A stretch of 64,000 nucleotides of DNA from positions 3,108,594 to 3,172,593 of the forward strand of contig NZ_BPIM01000001.1 of NCBI RefSeq assembly GCF_026004115.1, in the 5' to 3' direction. Positions within the stretch are counted from its first letter, which is position 1; each line of letters opens with the position of its first letter. The DNA comes from Meiothermus sp. (GTDB lineage Bacteria > Deinococcota > Deinococci > Deinococcales > Thermaceae). The notes beneath the pieces were generated by a model. It was not told the origin of the DNA. It searched no databases and saw only the letters and a program-made list of their open reading frames with translations. A program made the translations under genes and the position numbers. This document shows, piece by piece, positions 1-8,884 of this stretch.

Positions 1-38
1 ATCCCCTTTGCTAGAGCTCGCAACGTGACCGCGTAAAA

Positions 39-449
39 TCAGTTCAATAATTTCATCAGTTGCTCAGGCCGGATAATCCGGGTATTCCCTACTTTTTTGA
101 GGGATAGGACATGGTCTTCATCCAGACTAACCAAATAGTTAGCTTCGCCTTCAGCAGCAATCGCCAGTATCAGGTCATCATCGGGGTCTACCGAAAGGGG
201 CCTGCCCTTGCTGTACGACACCAACTCAGCCTTAGCCTTCAGGGTGTTGATCATCGCTCCAGCTTGAGCAGGGCGAATAATGCCTTTGAACTTGACATAG
301 CGGCTTACCCGGCGCAACTCCGCAAGCTGTGTTTTAGTGGTTAGCAGGGTAAACCGCCCGTTTCGCCACGCCCAGTACACCCGTGCCACGCGGGACGTTG
401 GGGCAATCAGGGTAGCGACGTAGATGCTGGTATCAAAGACCACCCTCAT
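39..449 (-). CDS. PIN-domain toxin, putative type II TA
   Basis: A 136-residue protein starting MRVVFDTSIYVATL, the hallmark PIN-domain opening with an acidic metal ligand (D6) after a hydrophobic strand. A second acidic cluster, SVDPDDDLILAIA, and a third, LVSLDEDHVL, match the remaining PIN acidic positions of the COG1569-type family. PIN toxins are ribonucleases that cleave RNA when freed from their antitoxin. The start overlaps the stop of the upstream small gene by four bases, as in translationally coupled antitoxin-toxin pairs. The RNA target cannot be read from sequence. Family assignment is good; toxin activity is inferred from the pairing. Confidence 0.85.
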   Translation of the reverse strand: MRVVFDTSIYVATLIAPTSRVARVYWAWRNGRFTLLTTKTQLAELRRVSRYVKFKGIIRPAQAGAMINTLKAKAELVSYSKGRPLSVDPDDDLILAIAAEGEANYLVSLDEDHVLSLKKVGNTRIIRPEQLMKLLN

Positions 450-673
450 CGCTTTTTGCGGGCTTGTCGTACGGCATCTACCGCCATTTGGACGGCTTGC
501 TCCTCGCTAATCTTGCTGGCTTTGGCCCCAGGTTTACTTACCTCGGCATCCCAATCCGATAGCTGTACGGCCTCATCTAGGATTTTCTCTAGCTCCTTGA
601 CCCACCTGCGCCCCTTGACCCGCTTGAAGGCCTCGAGCTTTTTACTGATTGCTTCGGGTAAAGCCGTAGCCAT
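446..673 (-). CDS. small antitoxin partner of PIN toxin
   Basis: A 75-residue charged protein beginning MATALPEAISKK. The frame stays open further upstream, but that part looks non-coding, and this ATG is the first start giving a compact antitoxin-like protein. It is rich in Lys, Glu and Ala with a predicted helical C-terminus ending QARKKR, and shows no clear DNA-binding family signature. The call rests on its position: directly upstream of the PIN gene, same strand, ATGA-type overlap, typical antitoxin length. It probably binds the toxin and represses the operon, but that is inference. Confidence 0.65.
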   Translation of the reverse strand: MATALPEAISKKLEAFKRVKGRRWVKELEKILDEAVQLSDWDAEVSKPGAKASKISEEQAVQMAVDAVRQARKKR

Positions 674-849
674 ATCTTGAGGATAGCATGCCCCGACGCG
701 GCAAAGGCGAAGGTTCCATCTTCCAGCGCGAGGGCGGGGGTCCGTCCCCATTGCTGAACCTTAAGCCTTGGGAAGCGGACCAGCTGACATCCTCCCTGGA
801 CTTCAGTCCTTGTCATTACCCACATCTCAACCCTGTATGGTTTGAGACG

Positions 850-1606
850 ATGGAACTGCATCCGGAGGATCCGGTTCAATGGGCCAGCCTGCACTTCGCA
901 GAGGCCGAGCTAGGCGACGCACGGCGGGTTAAGCGGGCTGAGGGCATGGCCGTGGCGATGCTTCGGGCCCCGGGGGAGAGCCTACCCCGGCTGTTCATGC
1001 ACCCCCGTGAGGTCAAGGCCGCTTACCGCTTCCTGGACAACCCTCACGTCGACCCGGAGGGCCTGCACGCCGGGTACCGTCAGCGGGTGAGGGGAGCCAT
1101 GCAAGCCCCGGGCACCTGTTTGCGGATTGAGGACAGCTCGGAGTTCTCCTACTCCGGGCGCCAGCCCGTCGGGGGGCTGGGCTTCATCGGCAATGCCCGT
1201 GAGGGGTTGCAGGGTTTCGTGCTGCACAGCGTGCTGGCGGTGCGCGGGTGGGGGAAGACGGACACGGAGAAAAGGAAGCGTCCTGGGGTGGAGGTGCTGG
1301 GGTGGCGGGGCAAAGCTACCGCGTGCGCCTGAGTACCGGCGTTGCCGGGGGGCTACGGCCCTTCACTGGGAGAAGAGGGGTCGGGGTAAGGAATCGTCCA
1401 CCCGGCGCAAGCACCGGCCTCGGGAGAGTGAGGGCTGGATCCATAGCGGGGACCGGCGGGGCCGCCCGCCTTCCGACCCCCGGGTGCGCTGGGTGCGGGT
1501 GGCGGACCCCTACGAACTGCGGGCGCAGTGCCGGGAACGGGGCCAGGGCTTGCTGTTCCCCCGTTCTGAAGAACGAGGAGGATGTCAGACCTTTAGCACG
1601 TAGGCT
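850..1606 (+). pseudogene. decayed IS4-family (Tn5-like) transposase
   Basis: Starting at ATG 850 the frame resembles the N-terminal DNA-binding domain of Tn5/IS50-type transposases: an AEAELGDARR segment, then KAAYRFLDNPHV, then a first catalytic-strand region LRIEDSSEFSYSG. The usual DTT triad has become EDSS. After about 1320 the homology continues only by jumping frames (RESEGWIHSGDRRGR and WVRVADPYELR resemble the second acidic region) and then fades. No C-terminal catalytic Glu (YREK) region can be found. At least two frameshifts plus truncation make this a dead remnant. No clear terminal inverted repeats were recognised. Confidence 0.7.
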
Positions 1607-1648
1607 GTGTAAGCCCGCCCTATTATGGGTGGACGTAATGGCCTTCAG

Positions 1649-2242
1649 CTAGGGCCCAGGCGTGGGATACCTCATGGTACCGCTCATCCACAGGTGGCCC
1701 AGCCAGATCGCCCAGGTCAGGTTACCGGTCAAAACAACCAGTCCACCGAGTGTGGTGAGAGGGGATCCCTGACCCCCGATCCAAAAGCCAACAACCACCA
1801 GCATCAGGCCTGCACCCGCGACCATCAACACCCAGGCCAGCCCGCGGGGCAGGCTCGAGCCGATCAGCGCCAAAATACCGCTCGACACCAGCCAGACCCC
1901 GATGATCGCGTTGGCGCTGAGCACGGCACGGAGGGTTTGTCCGAAGCTTACTTGGCCGAACACCAGCAGCGCCGAGAGGGTGGCCGCCGTGAGCATGGCG
2001 AGGACACCGATGATTGTGATGATTAGGCTCGAGGGTGCAGCCACCGAGCGATGCAATTGATGGAAGGCCAGCGCAACCGGGATTAAGGACAGGGCGAAGA
2101 AGACGCTCGAGGCATCGTTGACCTTTCCGAAGGGTGCGTAGCCCGCAAACAATAGGGCCAAAGCCAAGGCCCCGACCACATTGGATATGGCGTTTAGATA
2201 TGCCGACCAAGCGGCGAATTGAAACGGGATTGGCTGAATCAT
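1649..2242 (-). CDS. integral membrane protein, unknown function
   Basis: A 197-residue protein starting MIQPIPFQFAAWSAYL. This ATG is chosen because GGAGG lies about eight bases upstream; longer starts lack such a site. The sequence holds about six hydrophobic segments separated by short polar loops (for example VVGALALALLFAGYAPF and LMLVVVGFWIGG), similar in layout to small DUF4386-type membrane proteins, though I cannot assign the family firmly. It lies about 90 bases downstream of the cupin gene on the same strand, so the two may be co-transcribed. No catalytic motif is visible. Confidence 0.6.
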   Translation of the reverse strand: MIQPIPFQFAAWSAYLNAISNVVGALALALLFAGYAPFGKVNDASSVFFALSLIPVALAFHQLHRSVAAPSSLIITIIGVLAMLTAATLSALLVFGQVSFGQTLRAVLSANAIIGVWLVSSGILALIGSSLPRGLAWVLMVAGAGLMLVVVGFWIGGQGSPLTTLGGLVVLTGNLTWAIWLGHLWMSGTMRYPTPGP

Positions 2243-2331
2243 GCTCGCCTCCATATGAACCGCAGTATCCCCTCCACCGACCATCACCGCGACCGTGCAT
2301 GCACGTAAGGGTGCATGTTTTGAACGAGACA

Positions 2332-2874
2332 CTAGATATAGTCGGGCCGATACCCCGCCAGCCGCCCCACCGGCCCCAGGGTTTCCATAAGCACCCGTTG
2401 TAGAAAACGAGGTGGGTTGGTAGGGCGAAGAACCCGGTCGTAGGCTTTTAGCAGCACCGCAAGCTGGAGCACAGATTTAGGTATACCGCCATCACTCAGC
2501 TTGCCGTCTCGGGCGAGGGCAAAATAGGCTACGAAAAAATCCTCTATGTTGAGGGCAGGCCGGAACTCTTGGATGGCGTGCGCCTCCACCTCGCCGTCGT
2601 TCCAAAAGTGGTGCGCCACCCCAGGCGGGATGACTATCGCTTCGCCCGGTTTGACGGTTCGTTCCACCCCGCCCACGCGAAAGCGCAGCGTACCTGTGAG
2701 CACCTGGCAGCGGCTTTCCTGAAAGGGGTGGGTGTGCTCCGGCTCGGCGGCGTTATGGGCGGGGTGAAAGGTCTCCATCTGGAACAGCGCGCCGCCCGTG
2801 TCTTGAGCCGTCTGCAAAAAGACCGAGCGCTGACCGGTGCGGGGGTTCAGAATCTGGGTTCCACGGGTCGCCAT
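2332..2874 (-). CDS. cupin-domain protein
   Basis: A 180-residue protein with one central cupin barrel. Motif 1 reads HTHPFQESRCQVLTGTLRFRVGG (His, His, Glu metal ligands, in part) and motif 2 reads PPGVAHHFWN. The C-terminal 60 residues are helical and charged, not part of the barrel. A good Shine-Dalgarno (AGGGAGGA) precedes ATG 2874. Cupins of this kind bind a metal and either sense small molecules or act as dioxygenases, isomerases or epimerases; nothing here settles the substrate. It lies downstream of the LuxR-type regulator gene and upstream of the membrane protein, suggesting a small regulated unit. Confidence 0.75.
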   Translation of the reverse strand: MATRGTQILNPRTGQRSVFLQTAQDTGGALFQMETFHPAHNAAEPEHTHPFQESRCQVLTGTLRFRVGGVERTVKPGEAIVIPPGVAHHFWNDGEVEAHAIQEFRPALNIEDFFVAYFALARDGKLSDGGIPKSVLQLAVLLKAYDRVLRPTNPPRFLQRVLMETLGPVGRLAGYRPDYI

Positions 2875-2899
2875 AGCCTCACCATTCCTCCCTTCTCCA

Positions 2900-2943
2900 G
2901 GCTCCGCCGAGTTGTTCTTCGAGAGGTCCCTCCAGGCGGAGCC
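2900..2943. repeat. inverted repeat upstream of cupin gene
   Basis: Nine-base arms GGCTCCGCC (2900-2908) and GGCGGAGCC (2935-2943) flank 26 bases in the gap between the regulator gene and the cupin gene. It could form an mRNA hairpin or be a bipartite operator. No T-run follows, so a rho-independent terminator is unlikely. Confidence 0.35.
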
Positions 2944-3026
2944 AGCCTTGCCGCAGTATCCGCGGGGCGTGGCACCGCCGCAACCGTGCGCGCACGTAGA
3001 CGCACAGCTACCCGAGGCTGCCTGGG

Positions 3027-5492
3027 TTACTGAGGCTCGCCGCTCGAGCCCTGCTCCAGCGCCCAGCGCACGATCTGGGCGCGGTTCTTGAGCGCCAGTT
3101 TGAGCAGAATGTTGGCGATGTGCTTCTCCACCGTGCGTTTGCTCAACCCCAATCGAGCGGCGATCTCCCCGTTGGACAGCCCCGCGCCGATCAGAGCAGC
3201 TACGTCTCGCTCGCGCCGGGTCAGGTCGTGCGAGCGGGACTTGGCTGCCCGAAAGTCCAGACCGAGGGCATAAGACACCACCTCCTCGAGCCGCATGGCC
3301 CGCCCTTTTTCGGTGGCGGTCTCGAGCTCGAGTTCGCTCAACTCGGCCCGCACCAGGGCCGCGTAGTGCTCGTCCTCGAGGGCGTCGGCCTGGTCGCCCG
3401 AGTCGAGGTTGACCGTTGCTTTGCCCTGGCTTCCCGCGAAGCCCTGCAAACAGGCGCTATCTCGATATAGCCCCACTGCCGCAGCCAGAGCTGCGAAACC
3501 CAGCAACCCGCGCAGGATACTGGGGCGGTGGTCGCGCTGAAGTTGCGCCTCCAGGCTTTGCCGGAAAAGCGTGTAGGCCCGGCGGGGATCGCCCAGCCTC
3601 AAGCAGGCGTAGGCCAGGTGGCGCTCCAGGTTGGGCAGGTCGCGGCTTGCGCCGGACTGCCGGAACAGCTCGAGGGCTTTTTCCATTTGGGAAACGGCCG
3701 GAGCCAGCCGCCCGGTGGCACGGGCCAGCTGGCCCAGGGCGTCGAAAACCAGAGCCGCGTCATACGGACTGCCCGTTTCTACCGCTATTTCCAGGGCCTC
3801 TTCCAGATGGCGCCGGGCGTCTTGATGACGGCCGATGTCGGTTTCGATCATGCCGCTCACAAGCAAAGCAAAATAGATGACCCTGGCGGTGTTCGTGCCG
3901 TGCTTTCGCTCGTGCTGGATGCCACGCTCCAGCAGGGCCAGGGCAGTCTCCCAGTCTCCCTTGACCTTAGCCACCGTGGCCAGCCCTACCAGGGCGAAGC
4001 CAAGCTGCGGCCAGCCCACCTCACCGGCAGCCTCGCCCAACGCCACCGCCTGGCCCGCCCAGTCAGTTGCCACAGCGGCGTCGCCGGTCAGCAGGGCCAC
4101 CAGAGAGGCCCCCACCAGGGCGTTCATGCGCTGGGGCAGGGGCATCGAGACTACCTCCTTCAAACCGAGCAGCCGCTCGTACCAGGCCAACCCCTCGCGG
4201 AAATGGCCCCGCCCATCCCAAAGAACGGTCAGGTGGCCCACCAGGCGCAACCCCTCCTGAGCGCGACGATGCCGACAGGCCCACTCCAGCGCTACCCGCA
4301 GGTTCTCGTGCTCGCGTTCCAGCCAGTCCACCCAGCGCTGCGGCTGTGGTCCCTCGATTTGGGGAGAGATTTCGCCGACCATCCGCAAAAAACCCCGCAG
4401 GTAGTGGTCGTAGGTCTCCTGCCATGCGCCGGAAGCCTCGAGCTGCTCGCGGGCGTACTGCCGGACGGTCTCGAGCAGGCGGTAGTGGGCCTCCTCGGCC
4501 TCGAGGGCTTCTACCATCACCAGCGACTTACCGATGAGCGCGGTCAGCAGATCAAGGATTTGGGGGGCCTCGAGTTCACCCCAGGCACAGCAGGCCTCGG
4601 CGGTGGCCAGGGTGAAACCTGAAGCGAACAGGCTCAGCCTTCGCAGCAGGAGCTGCTCGGGGGTGGAGAGGAGCTGGTAGCTCCAGTCCATCACCGAGCG
4701 CAGGGTGCGGTGGCGCAGTTCGCCGGGCGTGGGCGAGGTCAGCACATCCAACCGCTGCTCGAGGCGTTCCCGGAGTTGCTGCAAGCTCAGTACGTTTACC
4801 CGCGCACTGGCGAGTTCAATCGCCAGCGGAAGGCCATCCAGACGATGGCAGATATCAACGATGAAGTCGGCGTTTTCGGGGGTCAGGGCAAACTCCGGGC
4901 GGAGGCTCCGGGCACGCTCGACAAACAGCCTCACCGCCTCGCTTTGGGCCAGCTCCGCCAGGGGCCGACCTTGTTCGGGCAGCGAGAGGGGGGGAACCGC
5001 GTAGCGCACCTCTCCCGCCACGCCCAGCGGCTCCCGGCTGGTGGTGAGGATCTTTAGCGCCGGGGCAGCCAACAGCCGCCCGACCAGCTCGTAGCAGGCC
5101 GCCAGGAGGTGCTCGCAGTTGTCGAGGATCAGCAGGAGGTCTTTGCCTTCCAATTTCTCCAGCAGGGTCTGGGACAAGGGCAGGTCGGGCTGCTCAGCGA
5201 CCTCGAGGGCCTTGGCGAGCGTTTGGGGGACGAAGCTGGGGTCTCCCACCTGCGCCAGTTCTACCCTGCACACCCCGTCCCCAAACTCATGCTCGGCCTC
5301 CGCCGCGACCGTGAGGGCCAGGCGGGTCTTGCCCACGCCGCCGGGGCCAACCAGGCTGAGCAAGCGGTTGGCCCTGAGCAGTTGCCAGACCTCGGCAATC
5401 TCCCGCTCGCGCCCGATGAAACGGGTGACCACGGAAGGCAGCGCCGGGTGGGTGACCGGGCGCACGGTAGGGTTGGGAGAATGCGTCGGCAT
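3027..5492 (-). CDS. LuxR-family regulator with STAND-type ATPase and TPR-like repeats
   Basis: A large (821-residue) regulator. Residues about 20-270 form a P-loop signalling ATPase: Walker A GPGGVGKT at 49-56 and Walker B LLLILDNCEH. The middle 450 residues are helical tetratricopeptide-like repeats rich in ALERG and RHLEEAL motifs. The last 65 residues are a LuxR/GerE helix-turn-helix (LTRRERDVAALIGAGLSNGE onward). The architecture is that of large ATP-binding LuxR (LAL/AfsR-like) regulators, which bind a ligand through the repeats and activate promoters through the HTH. The cupin and membrane protein genes lie downstream on the same strand and are plausible targets or partners. The ligand is unknown. 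Confidence 0.9.
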   Translation of the reverse strand: MPTHSPNPTVRPVTHPALPSVVTRFIGREREIAEVWQLLRANRLLSLVGPGGVGKTRLALTVAAEAEHEFGDGVCRVELAQVGDPSFVPQTLAKALEVAEQPDLPLSQTLLEKLEGKDLLLILDNCEHLLAACYELVGRLLAAPALKILTTSREPLGVAGEVRYAVPPLSLPEQGRPLAELAQSEAVRLFVERARSLRPEFALTPENADFIVDICHRLDGLPLAIELASARVNVLSLQQLRERLEQRLDVLTSPTPGELRHRTLRSVMDWSYQLLSTPEQLLLRRLSLFASGFTLATAEACCAWGELEAPQILDLLTALIGKSLVMVEALEAEEAHYRLLETVRQYAREQLEASGAWQETYDHYLRGFLRMVGEISPQIEGPQPQRWVDWLEREHENLRVALEWACRHRRAQEGLRLVGHLTVLWDGRGHFREGLAWYERLLGLKEVVSMPLPQRMNALVGASLVALLTGDAAVATDWAGQAVALGEAAGEVGWPQLGFALVGLATVAKVKGDWETALALLERGIQHERKHGTNTARVIYFALLVSGMIETDIGRHQDARRHLEEALEIAVETGSPYDAALVFDALGQLARATGRLAPAVSQMEKALELFRQSGASRDLPNLERHLAYACLRLGDPRRAYTLFRQSLEAQLQRDHRPSILRGLLGFAALAAAVGLYRDSACLQGFAGSQGKATVNLDSGDQADALEDEHYAALVRAELSELELETATEKGRAMRLEEVVSYALGLDFRAAKSRSHDLTRRERDVAALIGAGLSNGEIAARLGLSKRTVEKHIANILLKLALKNRAQIVRWALEQGSSGEPQ

Positions 5493-5627
5493 GACTTCAC
5501 CAGCGGGGGCTGCAAACCCTGTGGGTATTGAGCCATTTTACCTCGGAGGAATACCCCTATCCCGGACGGCAAGGCCAGACCCAGGCTTTTATCATATTCA
5601 GTATGAACGAGCCAAGAGAAGCAAAAG

Positions 5628-6513
5628 GTATACCCGACTCATCTAAAGAATTCGGTTGAGTAACGAAGTGGTGTGATGATGGGTAAAAACCAACATTTTG
5701 GCGAGGATTGGTTTGAAAACCGTTGCCAAGCAGAGAGGGAATGTTGTATTGGACGGTGACGAGTACGGTAAAGGGCAATCTGCAGCCAGTCCTTAGCTCT
5801 AGGAATAGACCGGATGTTTCTACGTTTTTGCCGTCGCCACAGCCTGCCATTCCCCACTTCGGCGGTGTTGTTGGCTTCCGCCTCCCCCAAGGTCTTCATC
5901 TCCAACAGCACTTGCAGTTCCAGCTGCAGCCGATTCCTTTGATCTCGGGGGGTCTTGCCCAGGATTTCCCTTATATGACAGCCGCTCTGGGCTTCCCAGA
6001 CCCCATCACCCTGGCCCCGGCTATCCCGCCCATACACCCAGTCATCCACACAAACCGTGCGGATAAGCCCTTTGATCTGTGCGTTCTCTGCTTTGAGCAA
6101 GGTCTGTCCCCGGTCACCACCGCTTTGGGCCCAATCCAGTCGGGTGGCCAGCACAATCGGATAACCCAGCAAGGCAGCGATATCCGCTTTGACCGCCTCG
6201 GTAACCCGATAGCTGTCAAGGATGGCAAATAAACCCTGCACCAGGCGGCTATACCAGCGATAACGTTGGCATTCTGGGGTATATTCCACCCTTATCTGCC
6301 GTTTGCACCCAGCACAGCGCAGGCGTTTGAGTCGGGTTTCTTCTATGCCATTCAGGGTTCGCAGCTTCCGCTTGCGATAGCCGCCACACTCGACTTTCAC
6401 ACTTCCGCAGTTCCGGCAAGCTACACTGTCTTTGGGCTTCTCTGGGTTATTCACAAATCCAGTTTAGAAGCCCCTTTCTTTGCTCAACCGAATTTTTTGT
6501 ATGACTCGTATAC
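5628..6513. mobile_element. IS-like element with imperfect terminal inverted repeats
   Basis: About 886 bp bounded by inverted repeats: the left end begins GTATAC at 5628 and closes with AATTCGGTTGAG by 5660; the right end, read in reverse, begins GTATAC at 6513 and closes with ATTCGGTTGAG by 6483. The middle of each repeat differs by small indels. One ORF fills the element and stops inside the left repeat. No target-site duplication is obvious. The family was not identified. Confidence 0.65.
5639..6454 (-). pseudogene. transposase with N-terminal zinc ribbon, internally shortened
   Basis: A 271-codon frame. Residues 13-52 carry a CRNCG...RCAGCK zinc-ribbon typical of IS1/ISL3-like and related transposases. 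A VCVDDWVYGRDSRG strand then resembles a first DDE aspartate region, and near the end NNTAEVGNGRLWRR resembles the usual NNxxE region before the helical C-terminus. The spacing between these two regions is much shorter than in intact DDE enzymes, so part of the catalytic core appears deleted. I call it a defective transposase. An active member of an unfamiliar short family is a less likely alternative. Confidence 0.5.
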
Positions 6514-6565
6514 CCAGCCCAATACCGTACTTGATGGAAGTACCCGACTTGAGAGCACATAACCG

Positions 6566-7697
6566 TAGGTTATGATAAGAAATCCCTCTGATCCATTCCC
6601 TCATCATCCTCCCGGCCACCAGTGGAAGAGGGTATGGCTCCGAATAAGGTCCGGCTGGGTCTGCAGGTAGGCACAGCGGGCTTCCACTTTGTTCCACAGT
6701 GCCTCTTCATCCTCCACCTGCCCATTGGCCACCACCCCATCAATCAGCCCCCAGGTTCGTTCCACGGGCTGCAGCTCAGGCGAGTAGGGGGCAGAAAACA
6801 AAGGCCCACACCCTCCGGCACCCGGGTCTGCCTGGAGGTGTGCCAGCCCGCCCGATCCAACACCAGCAGAACCAGCTTGCCCTCCCCGGCTCGACTGAGC
6901 TGGGCGAAAGAGGATAGCACCAGGTTGAAAGCCTCTGTCGAGACCGAGGGCAGCAGCCAGTACTCGCTTTCCCCTGTTCCCGGTCTTACGAAGGCATACA
7001 CCTACAGCCAGCGATAGCGGGGCCGCTCCTGGGCCAGCGGGGTCTTCCCGCGCAGGGCCCATACCCGTCGGCGGATGGGCTTGAGCCCCAGCCGGTGCTC
7101 ATCAAAAGCCCATACCTCCAGTTGTAGCCAGGGGAAGAGCAGCTTCAACAAGAGAACCATCAGGAAGAGTTTTTTTTGAAAGCTGCCTGCGCCTCGGGGT
7201 CGGCCTGCCGATGGCGGGGTCTTGGGCGCAGGGGAGCAAAGCCCAGGCGGCGCATCCAGCTCCAGGCCCGCCGGGGGTCTACGGGACGTCCCAGCCTCTG
7301 GCTGAGCCACTCGGCGGCGTTCCGGATGGTCCATATCCCGTCCCGGGGATGGGGTTCCAGGAGGGCCTGGCGGAAGGCCTCTTGCAGTTCTGGGGGGAGC
7401 AAGGGAGACTGGCCGGGATTTTGCAGCCGGAGGTCGGCCATGGGCCGGCCTTCGTTGTAGCGGTGGAGGGTGTCGCGGACCCAGCGGATGGAGTAGCCCA
7501 GGATCTGGGCAACTTCGGGGATGGAGTGGCCCGTAGTGAGGAGCCAGATGGCGTGCCAGCGGGCTCGCTCCACGAGGTCTTCGCTTTCCCGGTAGAGGGC
7601 GTGCAGGTTGTCCGGGTGGTGCCGCAGCTTGAGCTCCAGCCAGGGGCGGCGTTGGTGTTTGGCCAGGTGCATGTCCTCATCTTATGGGAAAAACCTA
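6566..7697. mobile_element. IS630-type insertion remnant
   Basis: About 1.13 kb holding a frameshifted IS630-family transposase. Candidate ends are TAGGTT at 6566 and its complement AACCTA ending at 7697, each followed inward by an ATAAGA-type word at a slightly different distance. IS630 elements insert at TA, which both edges contain. The ends are approximate. The element abuts a scrap of another transposase on its right and the 5628-6513 element on its left. Confidence 0.55.
6604..7672 (-). pseudogene. IS630-family transposase, frameshifted
   Basis: The N-terminal part (from ATG 7672) has the helix-turn-helix expected of IS630 (HSIPEVAQILGYSIRWVRDT) and a winged second HTH. Coding runs out at a run of eight A (minus strand) near 7171-7178 and continues in another frame with the first acidic motif AFDEHRLGLKP. 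It then hits a TAG just before 7001, resumes with VYAFVRPGTGESEYW and LVLDRAGWH (second Asp), and changes frame once more to reach YSPELQPVERTW (catalytic Glu region). All three DDE motifs survive but in three or four pieces. The A-run could be a programmed slippery site; the stop and the later shift are real damage. Confidence 0.75.
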
Positions 7698-7702
7698 GAG
7701 GG

Positions 7703-7801
7703 AGTTCTTATTACAACACCCAACATCCCCATCAGGCTCTGGATTACAAGACCCCACTGGAGGTTATCCAGGCAGCAAAGAAACTGGTATCGTTCTCTTG
7801 A
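7703..7801 (+). pseudogene. C-terminal scrap of IS3/IS481-type integrase
   Basis: The last 32 codons read YYNTQHPHQALDYKTPLEVI followed by a short basic tail and stop. The YNxxxPHxALxxxTP motif is the very conserved C-terminus of rve-type transposases of the IS3/IS481 group. Nothing upstream on this strand continues the domain: the next bases belong to the IS630 element, which probably inserted in or beside this copy. The following 266 bases up to the next gene hold nothing I can recognise. Confidence 0.7.
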
Positions 7802-8067
7802 AGCACTACACGCAGACAAAATTCCTCAACGCACATATGTAGTTTTTGGCATTGGTGTCGACCATGAGCGCTATTTGTTCGGCTATGCCGTTGCTGGAGT
7901 TGGGCAGTATGTTGCCTATATGGGGCAAAAAGACCCAAATGACAGGGAGTATTGCTACCATTCTGCAGTAATGCAACTGGACTGTCACGTTAAGGCGAGA
8001 ATGTATTGGGGTGAGGAGTTTCGCGTACCTCGCTTCGTCTTTTTGCGTATATACACCAGATAGCCTG

Positions 8068-8772
8068 TCAGCCAGCCCAAAACCCCCACTTACCACCAAG
8101 CACGCCTCTGTCCTCGAGCCATCGCTGCATGGCCGGTAGACCCTGCTCGAGCGCTTTTCTGAACGCCTCCACTCCGAGCAAATAAATCAAGCTTGCCAGC
8201 TCTGCGATCACGGTAAAACCGCGCACTTGCTGTTCGGTGGCCCATAGTCTTTGGGCCGCGCGCTCAGAATACTGCCAGGGCCGCTTCAGGTAGTGCTCGG
8301 GGCCGTGCCAGGGTTTGAGCTGGCCCTGGTAGGCGGCCCGTTCCTTGCCCCGGAGCGCGGGTACCACCCCAGGCGCGCAGTAGCGGGCTGTCAGGTTGGT
8401 CAGTACTCCCCGGCAGGCCAGGGGGCGGTGGGGGTGCACCGAGCAGGCTCCTTCCGGCGTGAGCAGAGGACAGGGGTTGGCCTCCAGAAAATACGCGGTG
8501 GGAAAATCGGCTTTATGCTTTTCTTGCGCGATGCGCTCGAGTCTTTTTTGGCCCTCAGCCTCGACACGGGCTAGCACCTCGGGTTGATGGGCCTCGAGCA
8601 CTTCGCGCAGATATTCGGCCTCGGCCAACCCGACCACCACCCAGGCACAGCAACAAGAAAAGCAACCCTGACGGCAACTCACTTTCAGGCCATGCTGGGC
8701 CAGGTAGTGTTCGGTGCGGGTGTCCAGGTTCTGGTGCGCTCGAGCCACCGCTTGCCGCAAAACCGGGTTCAT
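8068..8772 (-). CDS. YkgJ-family Fe/Zn cysteine-cluster protein
   Basis: About 234 residues from MNPVLRQAVARAHQ; a start 12 bases upstream (MIKAMNP) is equally possible because the ribosome site is weak. The conserved cysteines sit in CRQGCFSCCCAW near residue 35-45 and in NPCPLLTPEGACSVHPHRPLACRG near 110-130, the standard pattern of the YkgJ/UPF0153 family that binds a zinc or iron-sulphur centre. The biochemical role of the family is unknown. It is transcribed away from glgP and stands alone after the IS-rich zone. Confidence 0.8.
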   Translation of the reverse strand: MNPVLRQAVARAHQNLDTRTEHYLAQHGLKVSCRQGCFSCCCAWVVVGLAEAEYLREVLEAHQPEVLARVEAEGQKRLERIAQEKHKADFPTAYFLEANPCPLLTPEGACSVHPHRPLACRGVLTNLTARYCAPGVVPALRGKERAAYQGQLKPWHGPEHYLKRPWQYSERAAQRLWATEQQVRGFTVIAELASLIYLLGVEAFRKALEQGLPAMQRWLEDRGVLGGKWGFWAG

Positions 8773-8866
8773 CGCCTTTATCATACGGCTGTAAAGCACG
8801 CACACCAGGAAAAGGCGTTTATGACGTGGTTGTTCGGCTCCTGACGGTTCACAAAGTCACAAATGG

Positions 8867-8872
8867 TACAAT
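8867..8872 (+). promoter_or_regulatory. possible -10 box of glgP
   Basis: TACAAT lies 12 bases before the glgP ATG at 8885. No convincing -35 hexamer is present, and there is no strong Shine-Dalgarno, so the message would have a very short leader. Confidence 0.3.
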
Positions 8873-8884
8873 CTCTTTCTGATT

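Noticed and set aside
3528..4622. 364-codon plus-strand frame antisense to the LuxR-type regulator
   Set aside because: Antisense shadow of a long GC-rich gene; no domain and no ribosome site.
7806..8099. 97-codon minus-strand frame between the IS remnants and the YkgJ gene
   Set aside because: No ribosome site, no recognisable family, overlaps the end of the YkgJ gene; most likely non-coding.
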